A stretch of DNA of 64,000 nt. Origin: Yersinia kristensenii (GTDB lineage: Bacteria; Pseudomonadota; Gammaproteobacteria; Enterobacterales; Enterobacteriaceae). The stretch is taken from assembly GCF_900460525.1 (NCBI RefSeq), contig NZ_UHIY01000001.1, positions 248,001 to 312,000 of the forward strand, in the 5' to 3' direction. Within the stretch, counting starts at the first letter, position 1; the number at the start of each line of letters is the position of its first letter. A model generated the notes under the pieces. The model did no database searches. It was not told the DNA's origin and saw only the letters and a program-made list of their open reading frames with translations. This document shows, one piece after another, positions 48,357-63,758 of the stretch. The position numbers and the translations under genes are program-made.

Positions 48357-49112
48357 ATGAATCTTATCAGCATTCCGGCATTTCAAGACAATTACATTTG
48401 GTTATTGGCCGACGAACAAAAACACTGTGTCATTGTGGACCCTGGAGAATCAGCCCCCGTGCTGGCGGCTCTGAGCCAAGGCCAGTACCTTCCTCAGGCC
48501 ATCTTATTGACCCATCACCATCACGATCACGTGGGTGGGGTAGCGGATTTACGTCGCCACTACCCTGACATTCCGGTCTATGGACCACAAGAAACCGCGA
48601 ATAAAGGGGCAACAATTATTGTAAATGGGGGTGATAACCTGACCATTAACGGCCAAAACTACCAAATTATTGCCGTTCCTGGCCACACACTTGGGCATAT
48701 CGCATACTACAGCGAGCCTTATCTTTTCTGTGGTGACACGCTATTTTCCGCGGGCTGTGGCAGGCTATTTGAAGGCACTCCAGCACAAATGTACGCGTCT
48801 ATTCAACAGCTCGCGCAACTCCCCGACGAAACCTTAATTTGCAGCGCGCATGAATATACTCTCGCAAATCTTAAGTTTGCCCGTTTTATTCTGCCTTCAG
48901 ATCAAGACATTGCCACATATCAGCAGGAAATCATGCAATTACGGGCAAAACACCTGCCTAGCTTACCCGTAAAATTGCAAATTGAGAGGAAAATTAATGT
49001 TTTTTTACGCTGTAATGACATTGATTTACAAAGAAAAATAGGCGTAATGTCACCACCAGACTCACTTGTCTCAGTTTTTTCCGAATTACGTGCACAGAAA
49101 GACCGCTTCTGA
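48357..49112 (+). CDS. gloB: Hydroxyacylglutathione hydrolase (glyoxalase II)
   Basis: A 251-residue metallo-beta-lactamase-fold enzyme that hydrolyses S-lactoylglutathione in methylglyoxal detoxification. Metal ligands: [35 protein letters not shown]. Confidence 0.95.
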   Translation: MNLISIPAFQDNYIWLLADEQKHCVIVDPGESAPVLAALSQGQYLPQAILLTHHHHDHVGGVADLRRHYPDIPVYGPQETANKGATIIVNGGDNLTINGQNYQIIAVPGHTLGHIAYYSEPYLFCGDTLFSAGCGRLFEGTPAQMYASIQQLAQLPDETLICSAHEYTLANLKFARFILPSDQDIATYQQEIMQLRAKHLPSLPVKLQIERKINVFLRCNDIDLQRKIGVMSPPDSLVSVFSELRAQKDRF

Positions 49113-49183
49113 GCTTTTAGTTGTGTTTTTTATCGAAGCAAAGTATGATTGCTCGTCTTTTAAGCAACTACATTGACACACAC

Positions 49184-50575
49184 ATGAAGACCAAAGCGAT
49201 ATTTCTCGCCTCAGTCTTGCTTGTTGGGTGCCAGACGTCCAAGACGGGCGTTCAGGCTCCTGTACAGCATGCACAGAGTTTGTCTTCGGCAGGTCAAGAA
49301 AGTGAAGCAGGAGAGTACACAAATAGCGCCCGAGAGGGTAGCGCGCGATGGCTGGATAGTGAAAGTGGCCTCGCGCAGCAAGATTTGTGGAACTTCATTA
49401 GCGACGAGCTGAAGATGAAGGTTCCGGAAAATTCTCGGATCCGTGAACAGAAGCAAAAATACTTAAAAAATAAGAGCTATCTCCACGATGTAACATTACG
49501 GGCAGAGCCGTACATGTACCTGATAGTCGAGCAAATTAAGAAACGTAAGATGCCGATGGAGCTGGTACTGCTACCCATAGTGGAGAGCGCTTTTGACCCA
49601 CACGCGACATCATCCGCCAACGCCGCAGGGCTGTGGCAGATAGTGCCAAGTACCGGTCGAAATTATGGCTTGAAACAAAACCAATGGTATGACGGCCGCA
49701 GAGATGTAGTGGCCTCTACCAAAGCAGCGCTTGATATGATGGAGCGCCTGAACAAGATGTTTGACGGTGACTGGTTGTTAACAGTCGCTGCGTATAACAG
49801 CGGTGAAGGCAGAGTCATGCAAGCGGTGAAAGCAAATAAGGCAAAGGGTAAACCGACGAATTTTTGGGCATTGTCGCTTCCTCGTGAAACGTCAATTTAT
49901 GTTCCAAAAATGCTGGCCTTGGGTGATTTAATCAAGAACAGCAAAAAGTACGGTATAAACTTGCCTGACACCGACAAAGATCGTGCATTAGCGCGGGTTG
50001 ATGTTGGTCAGCAGATAGAGCTAACTCAGGCGGCTGAGATGGCGGGGATGTCACTGACAAAGTTGAAATCCTTTAATTCTGGGTATAAGCGCAATGTAAC
50101 GGCACCAGCTGGACACGGTCCTCGTTATATTATGTTGCCGAAATCCCATGCTGAGCAGCTTAAAGATTCATTGGCAGATACTGATATTGCTGCAATTCAG
50201 CCAACCAAGTTGGCACAGAACAGCGCAAAATCAGCATCAAACTCGCAGTATAAAGTTCGCCCCGGCGACACCTTATCTACGATTGCCAAGCGGTTGAATA
50301 TCAAGACCAGCGATTTGCAGAGTTGGAACAACTTACGTGCCAAGAGCACCTTAAAAGTTGGGCAAACCCTGCAACTGGCAAGCAATACAACAAGCAGCAA
50401 CAGCATCACCTATCAAGTTCGTAAAGGTGATTCTTTTGCCAGTATTGCCAAGCGTCACGGTGTAAACACCGACGATGTGATGCGATGGAATTCGGTAGTC
50501 AGCAAAGCTAATAAATTGCTGCCAGGTTTGAAATTGACGCTGTTCGTTAACGGCAAATCAACCCCGGACGCATAA
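49184..50575 (+). CDS. mltD: Membrane-bound lytic transglycosylase D
   Basis: A 463-residue lipoprotein. The signal ends in the lipobox LLVGC, so it is acylated at Cys16. The SLT domain has its catalytic Glu in LPIVESAFDPHA. Two LysM domains follow (YKVRPGDTLSTIAKRL; YQVRKGDSFASIAKRHG). The frame is open from 49121, but ATG 49184 gives the family start MKTKAIFLASVLLVGC. The ribosome site is weak. Confidence 0.94.
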   Translation: MKTKAIFLASVLLVGCQTSKTGVQAPVQHAQSLSSAGQESEAGEYTNSAREGSARWLDSESGLAQQDLWNFISDELKMKVPENSRIREQKQKYLKNKSYLHDVTLRAEPYMYLIVEQIKKRKMPMELVLLPIVESAFDPHATSSANAAGLWQIVPSTGRNYGLKQNQWYDGRRDVVASTKAALDMMERLNKMFDGDWLLTVAAYNSGEGRVMQAVKANKAKGKPTNFWALSLPRETSIYVPKMLALGDLIKNSKKYGINLPDTDKDRALARVDVGQQIELTQAAEMAGMSLTKLKSFNSGYKRNVTAPAGHGPRYIMLPKSHAEQLKDSLADTDIAAIQPTKLAQNSAKSASNSQYKVRPGDTLSTIAKRLNIKTSDLQSWNNLRAKSTLKVGQTLQLASNTTSSNSITYQVRKGDSFASIAKRHGVNTDDVMRWNSVVSKANKLLPGLKLTLFVNGKSTPDA

Positions 50576-50601
50576 AGTCAGAATCGCTAGTAAAGCTGTT
50601 A

Positions 50602-50630
50602 AAAAGCACCCTTCGGGGTGCTTTTTTTAT
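50602..50630 (+). terminator. Terminator of mltD
   Basis: AAAAGCACCC-TTCG-GGGTGCTTTT followed by more T. The T run overlaps the yafD stop codon on the other strand. Confidence 0.9.
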
Positions 50631-51409
50631 GGCTGGAACTCAACCAAAAGTGGATTGTGGTCAGAGGCTCTCGTCACTAATACCGAGGCATTTGCCAGCG
50701 TAAGGCCACGGTAAAACACGAAATCGAGGGGCTTACCAAAAGCGCGGCTACGGTTATCGGTAGTAAATTCAACTTCTTCCAGACCAGAGCCTTGTGCAAA
50801 GCGCTGCAAAGCATTAACCCGCTGGCGGCTCCATGCATTAAAATCCCCGGCCAAAATCACTGGGCCGCGGTGCATAGCAATTTGCTCACCAATAGGCTCT
50901 AACTGTTTACTGTATACATCGACGCCAAGACTGAAATTCACGGCATGAATATTCACGACCATCAATAACCGACCATCATGAATGGGATAAACTGTGACTA
51001 ATGCCGACTTAGACAAACGCAACAGCGGCTCTCGTTCTCGCAATGGGCAACAGTAGACTGGGTGAGTAGCCGCTAACGTCATCACCCCTGAGGGGTGCTG
51101 AGGTAGCGCAAAGGCAGGAACCTGGTCAGCCGCCTGATAGTGGGACGTAGCATATCTCACCAGCTCGGGTGTTGTTTGTGCTTCTTGCAGTAACATCAAT
51201 TGCGCATCACGCCCGAATTCTTTAAGCACAGATAGCCACTCAGCCCGCTGTTGCTTAAAGATATTCCACACCATCACACGTAGAAATTCCGTGGTCGGCA
51301 ATGGTGCGCCTGGCGGTAACCCTTGCCCCAATTGTTTAGTAGAGCCAGGGAAAATCTGTTCAACCGGTTGACCTGCAACATACCGCATTGCATATGTTCG
51401 TTTCGGCAC
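50627..51409 (-). CDS. yafD: Endonuclease/exonuclease/phosphatase-family protein YafD
   Basis: A 260-residue protein with the EEP fold: [57 protein letters not shown], including the catalytic Asp/His pair. It appears to start at a GTG. In E. coli YafD is followed by yafE, which is absent here. Its physiological role is uncertain. Confidence 0.88.
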   Translation of the reverse strand: MPKRTYAMRYVAGQPVEQIFPGSTKQLGQGLPPGAPLPTTEFLRVMVWNIFKQQRAEWLSVLKEFGRDAQLMLLQEAQTTPELVRYATSHYQAADQVPAFALPQHPSGVMTLAATHPVYCCPLREREPLLRLSKSALVTVYPIHDGRLLMVVNIHAVNFSLGVDVYSKQLEPIGEQIAMHRGPVILAGDFNAWSRQRVNALQRFAQGSGLEEVEFTTDNRSRAFGKPLDFVFYRGLTLANASVLVTRASDHNPLLVEFQP

Positions 51410-51604
51410 TTTAATGGCCTATTCCTTATTCGAAATCACTCTGGCTTGTAAGATAACCTCAGTGCATAGTTCACTGATTATACGCTCAGATGTTCCGGTC
51501 AGTAATGTCTTTTACCCATATTGTCTTTTTGATATAGGGAGACTCAAGGATAGATTCAATCTATGTTATTCATAACGCACTAATAAGACTTCTATTAATA
51601 AAAA

Positions 51605-51621
51605 AGCCCGCCATGCGGGCT
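51605..51621 (-). terminator. Terminator of MFS gene
   Basis: AGCCCGC-CAT-GCGGGCT, followed on the minus strand by six T, 12 bp after the stop codon. Confidence 0.88.
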
Positions 51622-51632
51622 GGAAGTAAAAC

Positions 51633-52814
51633 CTAGCTTGTAACAACCTCACGCGAGTATTTTTTATCAAGCTTACCACTGAGTCTCACCAATAATAATG
51701 CAGCGATGATGATGATCCCACCAATCCATGGCGTCTGCGCTAAACCAACGCGAGTAACCGCTTGCCCCCCAAGAACTGACCCTAATGCAATACCTACGTT
51801 AAACGCAGCAATATTCAAACCAGAGGCAACATCAACCGCATGTGGTGTATATTCTTCCGCCTTTTGCACCACATAAACCTGTAAACCAGGGACATTACCG
51901 AAAGCAAAAATCCCCATAACTAGCAAGGTAATTAGTGCCGCAATACTGTGACTGGTACTGAACTGGAAAACAAATAACAGACCAGCCAATGCAGTAAAAA
52001 TAAAGCTCAAAGCAGGCACTGCGCCATAGCGATCAGCCAGTTTGCCCCCCCAGATATTACCAATCGCGACTGACACACCGTATGCCAATAAAATCCAACT
52101 CACGGCAGCAGCCGAGAAGCCCGCCAACTCTTGCATGACGGGAGCAAGGAAAGTAAACATGGTAAAGAAACCACCGTATCCTAATGCCGTAATAGCATAA
52201 ATCAACAATAAACGTGGGTGAGTAAGTACCTGAAACTGTTGTTTTATCGTAGCTGAAGCTTTATTAGGAATATTATTTGGCACCAAAATAGCACTGGCAA
52301 TAATGGCAAGAATCCCAATAAGTGATACTGCAAGAAAGGTTTCACGCCAGCCAAAATGCTGCCCAATAAATGTCCCTAACGGAACCCCTGTCACCAGTGC
52401 CACAGTCAAGCCACCAAACATAATAGCGATAGCCGAGGCGGCTTTCTCTTTGGGTACCAGGCTGGTTGCAATAGTTGAGCCTATTGAGAAAAATACCCCG
52501 TGGGCCAAGCCGGTTAATAAACGAGCAACAACCAGTGATTCATAACCTGGTGATTGCCACGCTAATAAGTTACCTAACGTGAACAAAACCATAAGTCCAA
52601 TCAATAGCATTTTACGAGGAATCCGCCCTGTTAATGCAGTCAGCACCGGAGCACCAATAGCCACCCCCAATGCGTAAATTGAGACTAATAAACCGGCGGA
52701 AGGGACAGAAACCTGTAGTTGCTCGGCGATCGTCGGCACCAGTCCAACAATAACAAACTCTGTGGTACCAATAGCAAATGCACTGATGGCCAGTGCCAGT
52801 AAAGCGAGTGGCAT
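51633..52814 (-). CDS. MFS efflux transporter (DHA1 group, AraJ/YdhP type)
   Basis: A 393-residue carrier with about 12 helices. The group start AISAFAIGTTEFVIVGLVPTIAEQLQVSVPSAG and motif C-like GVPLGTFIGQHFGWRETF are clear. The substrate is unknown. It is divergent from the LysR gene yafC, which may control it. It is not at this place in E. coli, so it looks inserted between yafC and yafD. Confidence 0.85.
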   Translation of the reverse strand: MPLALLALAISAFAIGTTEFVIVGLVPTIAEQLQVSVPSAGLLVSIYALGVAIGAPVLTALTGRIPRKMLLIGLMVLFTLGNLLAWQSPGYESLVVARLLTGLAHGVFFSIGSTIATSLVPKEKAASAIAIMFGGLTVALVTGVPLGTFIGQHFGWRETFLAVSLIGILAIIASAILVPNNIPNKASATIKQQFQVLTHPRLLLIYAITALGYGGFFTMFTFLAPVMQELAGFSAAAVSWILLAYGVSVAIGNIWGGKLADRYGAVPALSFIFTALAGLLFVFQFSTSHSIAALITLLVMGIFAFGNVPGLQVYVVQKAEEYTPHAVDVASGLNIAAFNVGIALGSVLGGQAVTRVGLAQTPWIGGIIIIAALLLVRLSGKLDKKYSREVVTS

Positions 52815-52932
52815 ATCAACTCCAGAAAATAGTTAATGAAAAATAAGTCAATTTGATGACAGCCATTATGAGCCCATGTTTAAATGACAAAAATGCTCAA
52901 AATATCAAAATATTTTTGCTGGAGTGGCAATA

Positions 52933-53841
52933 ATGAAAGCAAACTCAGATGAACTGATTACCTTTGTAACAGTGGTGGAATGTGGCAGCTTCAGCCGTGC
53001 GGCAGAACAGCTTGAACAAGCAAATTCGGTAGTAAGTCGAACAATAAAAAAGCTGGAGAATAAGCTGGGTGTCACTTTACTCAATCGTACTACTCGGCAA
53101 ATCAGCCTGACTCAAGAAGGTGAGAATTATTTTCGGCGGGTACAAAATATCTTGCGGGAAATGGCAACAGCAGAGAATGAAATTCTTGATAATCAATTGA
53201 ATCCTAAAGGATTACTTCGTATCGATGCCTCTACTCCAGTGGTACTGCATATTATCGCGCCATTGATGGCTGAGTTTCGTCAGCGCTACCCGTTGGTGAC
53301 TTTATCGCTGGTTTCGTCTGAGACATTTATCAATCTTATTGAGCGAAAAGTGGATATTGCTATCAGGGTGGGGAGTTTACAGGACTCAACTTTGCGAGCC
53401 AAAAAACTCATGACAAGTTATCGCCATATTCTAGCCTCACCGGCATACTTGAAGCAGAATGGTACCCCACAGACAACCGCAGATTTGCAGCATCATTTAT
53501 GCTTAGGGTTTAATGACTTACCCGCATTAAATCGCTGGCCTTTAGCTGGAGCTGATGGGCAACTTTATGAAATTAATTCAGATTTGACATCAAATAATGG
53601 GGAAACGCAGCGCCGCTTGTGTCTTGAGGGGAATGGTATTGCCTGTCTATCAGATTTTATGATCCAGCAAGATCTACAACGTGGGGATTTGATACCGATA
53701 CTCCAAGAGCACACTTTGCCAGTCGCAATGCCAATTAATGCCGTGTATTACAGTGACCAGGAAGTCAGTAATCGGCTGCGCTGCTTTATTGATTTTATCA
53801 ATGAACGCCTAACCCTACACAATAAAAGCCACCTCATATGA
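52933..53841 (+). CDS. yafC: LysR-family regulator YafC
   Basis: A 302-residue LTTR. N-terminal helix-turn-helix ([38 protein letters not shown]), C-terminal effector domain. Close to E. coli YafC throughout. A GTG three codons upstream is possible, but ATG 52933 fits the GGAG spacing. It is divergent from the MFS gene and convergent with dkgB. Confidence 0.88.
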   Translation: MKANSDELITFVTVVECGSFSRAAEQLEQANSVVSRTIKKLENKLGVTLLNRTTRQISLTQEGENYFRRVQNILREMATAENEILDNQLNPKGLLRIDASTPVVLHIIAPLMAEFRQRYPLVTLSLVSSETFINLIERKVDIAIRVGSLQDSTLRAKKLMTSYRHILASPAYLKQNGTPQTTADLQHHLCLGFNDLPALNRWPLAGADGQLYEINSDLTSNNGETQRRLCLEGNGIACLSDFMIQQDLQRGDLIPILQEHTLPVAMPINAVYYSDQEVSNRLRCFIDFINERLTLHNKSHLI

Positions 53842-53849
53842 GGTGGCTT
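53826..53849. terminator. Terminator between yafC and dkgB
   Basis: Perfect 12-bp self-complementary stem AAGCCACCTCAT / ATGAGGTGGCTT between convergent genes. Confidence 0.75.
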
Positions 53850-53868
53850 AATCTATTACTGGAAGTGT

Positions 53869-54672
53869 TTAGTCCCACTTTGGTGCGAGACCATCAGGGC
53901 TGACCAAGCGCTCTTCGCGATCTAACGTAGCAATTAGCGCCATATCTTCTGCGCTTAGGCGTAAATCACGAGCTAACAGATTGCTGGCTAAATTAGCCAC
54001 TTTAGTTGATGAAGGAATAACGCTGTAGCCCAATTGCAATGCCCAGCTTAAAATGACCTGTGCAGGTGTGGCGCCGTGCTGCTCAGCAATTATCTTAATG
54101 ACCGGCTCTTCTAATGCCTTGCCATAAGCCAATGTCATATAAGAAGTAATTGCAATGCCATTTGCCTGAGCGAACTCTACAACCTTGCTGTTTTGCAATA
54201 ATGGGGATAATTCAATTTGGTTGGTTGCGATTTCCTCTGCCCCCACTGCCGCTATAGCCTGTTGCATTAAATCAATGGTGAAGTTAGAGATGCCAATCTG
54301 GCGAGTTAATCCCAACTCTTTGGCTTTCATTAGATCGGCCATAAACTCAGCAACAGAGACTTCGTCATTTGGTGACGGCCAGTGAATTAATGTCAAATCT
54401 ACATAATCAGTTTTCAGTTTCTGCAAACTCTCTTGTAGGCTCGGAATTAATTTCCCTGGCGCTAAATTCGCAATCCAAATCTTGGTTGTGATGAATAACT
54501 CATCACGTTTCACACCACTTTCTGCGATAGCTTGACCAACGGCGGCTTCATTTTCATATATTTGTGCTGTATCGATAGCACGATAGCCCAATTTCAATGC
54601 TTGGCTAACTGAATCAATAACAACTTGATCTTGAAGACGAAAAGTTCCAAGCCCGAATGCAGGTACACTCAT
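53869..54672 (-). CDS. dkgB: 2,5-diketo-D-gluconate/methylglyoxal reductase DkgB
   Basis: A 267-residue aldo-keto reductase. Catalytic Asp/Tyr in [15 protein letters not shown], Lys in FITTKIW, His in TLIHWPSP, and the NADPH site [14 protein letters not shown]. It is beside the rRNA operon and yafC as in E. coli. The gap 54673-55000 upstream holds its promoter and nothing else I can name. Confidence 0.9.
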   Translation of the reverse strand: MSVPAFGLGTFRLQDQVVIDSVSQALKLGYRAIDTAQIYENEAAVGQAIAESGVKRDELFITTKIWIANLAPGKLIPSLQESLQKLKTDYVDLTLIHWPSPNDEVSVAEFMADLMKAKELGLTRQIGISNFTIDLMQQAIAAVGAEEIATNQIELSPLLQNSKVVEFAQANGIAITSYMTLAYGKALEEPVIKIIAEQHGATPAQVILSWALQLGYSVIPSSTKVANLASNLLARDLRLSAEDMALIATLDREERLVSPDGLAPKWD

Positions 54673-55001
54673 TATAATTCCTTATTTTTGATAGTAAGTT
54701 TGTCTTGAAATGTAATTAAGAATTTTCATTTAGTCGTAAATCATAGGTCTAATAAAAAACTGAATTAATTATGACAAGAGTTTTACCAACAAAAAATGGG
54801 GCATTAGGCATAATACTTTTGATTATAAATCAAATATTACAATCAATAAGCTAAAGGTATTCGGTCAAACGGAGTTATGTGACCAGTGCATGAGTGGGAT
54901 ATTTAGTGGCTAGGATAAGAGGATGATGCTAAGTAATAGGAAATCGAGGGAGAAAGGAAGAAAATATCGACTATTTCAAAAATAAAAATCTAACAATGCA
55001 A

Positions 55002-55034
55002 AAAACCCCTGAATCATTGATTCAGGGGTTTTGC
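55002..55034 (-). terminator. Terminator of the rRNA operon
   Basis: Perfect 13-bp stem AAAACCCCTGAAT / ATTCAGGGGTTTT with a 5-base loop, just after the distal tRNA-Asp, with T-rich sequence following on the minus strand. Confidence 0.92.
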
Positions 55035-55040
55035 AATAAG

Positions 55041-55117
55041 TGGCGGAACGGACGGGGCTCGAACCCGCGACCCCCTGCGTGACAGGCAGGTATTCTAACC
55101 AACTGAACTACCGCTCC
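55041..55117 (-). tRNA. aspU: tRNA-Asp (anticodon GTC), distal gene of rRNA operon
   Basis: 77 bases with encoded CCA, acceptor GGAGCGG / CCGTTCC, anticodon loop CTGTCAC. It follows 5S rRNA by 123 bp, as aspU follows rrnH in E. coli. Confidence 0.96.
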
Positions 55118-55240
55118 ACCGATTCTTTTACGTGTATCTTCCCGATACTTACCCTAAACAGGGCCAGCGCTCCGCGCTGTGCAAAACCGCTCATGGCGAT
55201 TTTGTCAGTTACCAGATGTCATTCTGATAACTCGTGTTTG

Positions 55241-55360
55241 ATGCCTGGCAGTGTCCTACTCTCGCATGGGGAGACCCCACACTACCATCGGCGCTACGGC
55301 GTTTCACTTCTGAGTTCGGCATGGAGTCAGGTGGGTCCACCGCGCTATGGCCGCCAGGCA
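55241..55360 (-). rRNA. rrf: 5S ribosomal RNA
   Basis: 120 bases; ends TGCCTGGCGGCC and TGCCAGGCAT pair as in E. coli 5S. The middle has the conserved CCGAACTCAGAAGTGAAACG. Confidence 0.96.
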
Positions 55361-55473
55361 AATTCTGTCTAAACTAACCCGCTCAGTATCTCTACCTCGC
55401 CAGTCAGCCCAATCTCGGAACTTCGCTGAAAATATCAATCAATCTCTCAAATACAAAACACCTTCGGTGTTGT

Positions 55474-58380
<2,907 letters not shown>

Positions 58381-58442
58381 TCACAACCCGAAGGTGTTTC
58401 TTCTTTATTGGTGTGGCTACGAACACACTCTGCGTTGTTGTG

Positions 58443-58494
58443 CAGTGCGCGCAATCCTCATGAACATAGCGTTCACTCCGGTTGCTGTGCGCTG
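58443..58494. repeat. 52-bp palindromic repeat in 16S-23S spacer
   Basis: Arms CAGTGCGCGCAA and TTGCTGTGCGCTG pair imperfectly. The reverse complement aligns without gaps to 40750-40801 in the proW-proX gap, with 35 of 52 positions the same by eye. Confidence 0.75.
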
Positions 58495-58654
58495 TACGCC
58501 TTGCTGAGTATCTTCTCGCTCACACTGCAACAATGATAAACACATTGGCATTGCGATTATTTGAGAGACTCTAATACAGGTTAATCCTTACCTCAGTACA
58601 TCTACGGAGAGATAAGTTTCAGCTGTATTGTTTCAATTTTCAGCTTGTTCCAGA

Positions 58655-58667
58655 TTGTTAAAGAGCA
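58655..58667 (-). promoter_or_regulatory. Spacer boxA antitermination site
   Basis: TGCTCTTTAACAA on the minus strand is the boxA used by NusB/NusE-dependent antitermination before 23S. Confidence 0.9.
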
Positions 58668-58740
58668 ATATCTTAAACACGACTCGTTAAAGTCATCTTT
58701 AAGATATTCAGGTGATAATGTCTTTCACACATTATCGGAA

Positions 58741-58816
58741 TGGCGTCCCCAAGGGGATTCGAACCCCTGTTACAGCCGTGAAAGGGCAGTGTCCTAGGCC
58801 TCTAGACGATGGGGAC
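58741..58816 (-). tRNA. gltW: tRNA-Glu (anticodon TTC) in rRNA spacer
   Basis: 76 bases with encoded CCA; acceptor GTCCCCA / TGGGGAC and anticodon loop CTTTCAC. The anticodon stem CTGCC / GGCTG contains one T-T pair (28-42) where E. coli has C-G. The rest is standard. Confidence 0.95.
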
Positions 58817-59015
58817 ACAAAAATTTCTACTAAATCACAGATTCAGTATTTTTGTGTAAAGGTGAGAATGTGGTGACACATTCGAACGACTGATGCAGTG
58901 AAATCTCAATATCGAGGTTTTACAACACAAGTCATCACCCTCATCAACAGGTGCTCTTGCTCATTTACATTCATCAGACAATCTGTGTGGACACTGCGCA
59001 ATGCGTATCGTTAGG

Positions 59016-60558
<1,543 letters not shown>

Positions 60559-60745
60559 AAGATTTGTTTGATTTGCTATGAGTTAACATAGCGATGCTCA
60601 AAGATTACTTTCTGCAAATAAGCATTCGAACCGAAGTTCAAATGTGTACTGCTTTGGTCACTCTTCAAGACTTTGATATTTCTTCTGCCTGCCGAAACAG
60701 GCTTCGATATCGTCTTGCGAGTGCCCACACAGATTGTCTGATAAA

Positions 60746-60757
60746 TTGTTAAAGAGC
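60746..60757 (-). promoter_or_regulatory. Leader boxA antitermination site
   Basis: GCTCTTTAACAA on the minus strand in the 16S leader, followed by the usual TTTATCAGACAATCTGTGTG region that pairs in pre-16S processing. Confidence 0.9.
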
Positions 60758-60808
60758 GTTCGTTACCCGTTTGCCTTTCGGCGAATCTTACGGTAACGCG
60801 GGAGGCAG

Positions 60809-60836
60809 ATAATACGCTTTCCCGCTACAGAGTCAA
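60809..60836 (-). promoter_or_regulatory. rRNA promoter P2
   Basis: TTGACT, 16 bp, TATTAT on the minus strand. The sequence between, CTGTAGCGGGAAAGCG, is almost that of E. coli rrnB P2. Confidence 0.9.
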
Positions 60837-60915
60837 CCACTTAATCAGTTAAATTTTCTCTGTTCTCCCCGGCCACTCTGTGAAGTTGCTCACAGCGCCG
60901 TGTCGATGGATGCGC

Positions 60916-60943
60916 ATTATAGGGAGTTCCTGACAGCCTGCAA
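60916..60943 (-). promoter_or_regulatory. rRNA promoter P1
   Basis: TTGCAG, 16 bp ending AACTCCC, TATAAT, then the GCGC discriminator typical of stringent control. An A/T-rich UP-like stretch (AAAAGTTTTTTCAAATTA) lies just upstream. Confidence 0.88.
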
Positions 60944-61020
60944 CCCCTAATTTGAAAAAACTTTTCAACCGCTCATTAATGCGGCAAAAACACCGGATCC
61001 GGCGGAAAAACCAACAAAAA

Positions 61021-61040
61021 GGGGGCGATTTCTCGCCCCC
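61021..61040 (-). terminator. Terminator of clpB
   Basis: GGGGGCGA-GAAA-TCGCCCCC on the minus strand followed by five T, 15 bp after the clpB stop. Confidence 0.93.
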
Positions 61041-61054
61041 ATAAGCATTAACAA

Positions 61055-63628
61055 TTACTGCTTAGCAATGATATGTCCATTTTCTACATCCAGAGTCACT
61101 GGAACTCCCGGTATTAATTTGCCGGAAAGTATCTGTTGTGCCAATGGATTCTCGATTTCCTGCTGAATAGCACGTTTCAATGGCCGTGCCCCATAAACAG
61201 GGTCAAACCCAGTTTCACCCAAGAACTCCAACGCAGGCTGAGTAATGGTGACCTGATAGCCACGTTCTTCCAGACGTTTGTACAAACGCGCCAGTTGGAT
61301 GCTGGCAATAGAAGCCAGATGTGCGCGACCCAACGGATGGAAGACAACAACCTCATCTATACGGTTGATAAATTCAGGGCGGAAGTGATGAGTGACAACT
61401 TCCATCACCATTTCCTTCATTTCGGTATAACTTCTTTCACCGAAACGTTCCTGAATCAAATCTGAACCGAGGTTCGAGGTCATGATGACCACTGTATTAC
61501 GGAAGTCGACCGTTCTGCCCTGCCCGTCAGTCAAGCGTCCGTCATCCAACACCTGTAACAGTATGTTGAAGACATCCGGATGTGCTTTTTCCACTTCATC
61601 CAGCAGAATGACAGAATAAGGACGACGGCGTACAGCTTCCGTCAAATACCCACCTTCTTCATAGCCTACATAGCCTGGAGGCGCACCAACCAACCGAGAT
61701 ACAGAATGTTTCTCCATAAACTCAGACATATCAATGCGCACCATAGCATCGTCACTGTCGAACAAGAACATTGCCAGCGCTTTACACAGTTCGGTTTTAC
61801 CAACCCCTGTTGGCCCTAAGAATAAGAAGGAACCAATCGGGCGGTTCGGATCTGACAACCCAGCACGGCTACGACGGATAGCATTGGAAACAGCTTCAAC
61901 CGCTTCATCCTGTCCAATCACGCGCTTATGCAGATCTTCCTCCATGCGCAGCAGCTTATCGCGTTCGCTTTCCAGCATGCGAGAGACTGGGATACCCGTC
62001 CAGCGCGCCAGCACTTCTGCAATCTCTGCTTCAGTGACCCGGTTACGCAGCAACTTCATCGTTTTCCCTTCAAGCGCCGTTGCCGCCGCCAGCTGTTTTT
62101 CCAGCTCAGGAATTTTACCGTACTGAAGTTCTGACATCTGAGCCAAGTCACCCACACGGCGAGCCTGCTCTAAGGTAATTTTGGCTTGTTCCAGTTCAGT
62201 TTTAATATTCTGAGTACCGGTGAGGGCCGCTTTTTCCGCTTTCCACTCTTCCTCCAGCTCAGAATATTCACGTTCTTTCTGCTCTAACTCAGTGTTGAGC
62301 ATTTCGAGACGTTTTTTACTGGCGTCATCAGACTCTTTCTTCAGCGCCTGCTGTTCCAGTTTCAATTGGATAATCCGGCGTTCCAGCCGATCCAATGATT
62401 CTGGTTTTGAATCCATCTGCATACGGATGCTGGAACCGGCCTCGTCAATAAGGTCGATAGCTTTATCCGGTAGCTGACGATCCGAAATATAGCGGTGCGA
62501 CAGCGTTGCCGCAGCCACAATTGCCGGGTCAGTTATCTGCACATGATGATGCAGTTCATAACGCTCTTTCAGCCCACGCAAAATGGCGATAGTGTCTTCA
62601 ACAGTCGGCTCCGCCACATACACTTTTTGGAAACGCCGCTCTAGTGCCGCATCCTTCTCTATATATTGACGGTACTCATCGAGTGTTGTTGCACCCACGC
62701 AATGTAATTCACCGCGTGCTAATGCAGGTTTTAGCATGTTGCCGGCATCCATCGCCCCGTCGCCTTTACCTGCGCCGACCATGGTATGCAATTCATCAAT
62801 GAACAAGATCACACTACCTTCTTGTTTTGATAAATCATTCAACACGCCTTTCAAGCGCTCTTCAAACTCACCGCGATACTTCGCACCCGCAATCAGTGCA
62901 CCCATATCTAATGAAAGTACACGTTTATGTTTCAGGCCTTCCGGCACTTCGCCGTTGACGATTCGTTGTGCCAGACCTTCAACAATGGCTGTTTTACCGA
63001 CACCAGGCTCGCCAATTAACACCGGATTATTTTTGGTCCGGCGTTGTAATACCTGAATAGTGCGGCGAATTTCTTCGTCACGGCCAATAACCGGGTCGAG
63101 CTTGCCTTGCTCCGCACGCTCAGTCAGGTCGATAGTGAATTTTTTCAATGCCTGGCGCTGGTCTTCAGCACCTTGGTCATCAACTTTGTCACCACCACGC
63201 ATATCTTCAATTGCCTTATTTATTTTATCTTTTGTTGCACCAGCAGCTTTTAACATGTCAGTTAAGGTGCCGCGGTCTTCAAGTACCGCCAGCACAAACA
63301 GTTCTGACGAGATAAATTTATCTGCACGTTTTTGCGCTAATTTGTCACAGAGATTCAATACACGAACCAGCTCGTTTGATGGTTGAACATCACCGCCAGT
63401 CCCTTCAACTTGTGGAAGACGACCTAATGCTTGATCAATGTCGCTGCGCAAATTAGCGACATTAATCCCCGCTGAGGTCAACAATGGGCGAACCGTCCCC
63501 CCATCCTGATTGAGCAATGCGCTCATCAAATGTAACGGTTCAATAAATTGGTTGTCGCGCCCAAGCGCTAAAGATTGGGCATCGGCGAGGGCTAGCTGGA
63601 ATTTGCTAGTAAGACGATCCAGACGCAT
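61055..63628 (-). CDS. clpB: Protein disaggregase ClpB
   Basis: An 857-residue AAA+ hexamer that rescues aggregated protein with DnaK. In order: N-terminal Clp-N domain (about 1-145), NBD1 with Walker [10 protein letters not shown] and Walker [10 protein letters not shown], the long coiled-coil middle domain (about 410-520), and NBD2 with Walker [10 protein letters not shown] and Walker [12 protein letters not shown]. Start ATG 63628 has GGAGG; seven codons upstream in frame are not needed. Confidence 0.96.
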   Translation of the reverse strand: MRLDRLTSKFQLALADAQSLALGRDNQFIEPLHLMSALLNQDGGTVRPLLTSAGINVANLRSDIDQALGRLPQVEGTGGDVQPSNELVRVLNLCDKLAQKRADKFISSELFVLAVLEDRGTLTDMLKAAGATKDKINKAIEDMRGGDKVDDQGAEDQRQALKKFTIDLTERAEQGKLDPVIGRDEEIRRTIQVLQRRTKNNPVLIGEPGVGKTAIVEGLAQRIVNGEVPEGLKHKRVLSLDMGALIAGAKYRGEFEERLKGVLNDLSKQEGSVILFIDELHTMVGAGKGDGAMDAGNMLKPALARGELHCVGATTLDEYRQYIEKDAALERRFQKVYVAEPTVEDTIAILRGLKERYELHHHVQITDPAIVAAATLSHRYISDRQLPDKAIDLIDEAGSSIRMQMDSKPESLDRLERRIIQLKLEQQALKKESDDASKKRLEMLNTELEQKEREYSELEEEWKAEKAALTGTQNIKTELEQAKITLEQARRVGDLAQMSELQYGKIPELEKQLAAATALEGKTMKLLRNRVTEAEIAEVLARWTGIPVSRMLESERDKLLRMEEDLHKRVIGQDEAVEAVSNAIRRSRAGLSDPNRPIGSFLFLGPTGVGKTELCKALAMFLFDSDDAMVRIDMSEFMEKHSVSRLVGAPPGYVGYEEGGYLTEAVRRRPYSVILLDEVEKAHPDVFNILLQVLDDGRLTDGQGRTVDFRNTVVIMTSNLGSDLIQERFGERSYTEMKEMVMEVVTHHFRPEFINRIDEVVVFHPLGRAHLASIASIQLARLYKRLEERGYQVTITQPALEFLGETGFDPVYGARPLKRAIQQEIENPLAQQILSGKLIPGVPVTLDVENGHIIAKQ

Positions 63629-63665
63629 AACACCTCCAATATTGGTCAAAATTGCTACTGGAGAT

Positions 63666-63695
63666 TAGATGAGGTCATCCCTCAAATTTTCAAGG
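63666..63695 (-). promoter_or_regulatory. Sigma-32 heat-shock promoter of clpB
   Basis: CCTTGAAA (-35), 13 bp, CCTCATCTA (-10), on the minus strand. The intervening TTTGAGGGATGA matches the E. coli clpB promoter region as remembered. Confidence 0.85.
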
Positions 63696-63758
63696 TTATT
63701 TCGACACTATATTTAAAGTAAAACGTTATGCGTCAGCGGATCGTCCTAATTCAATAGG

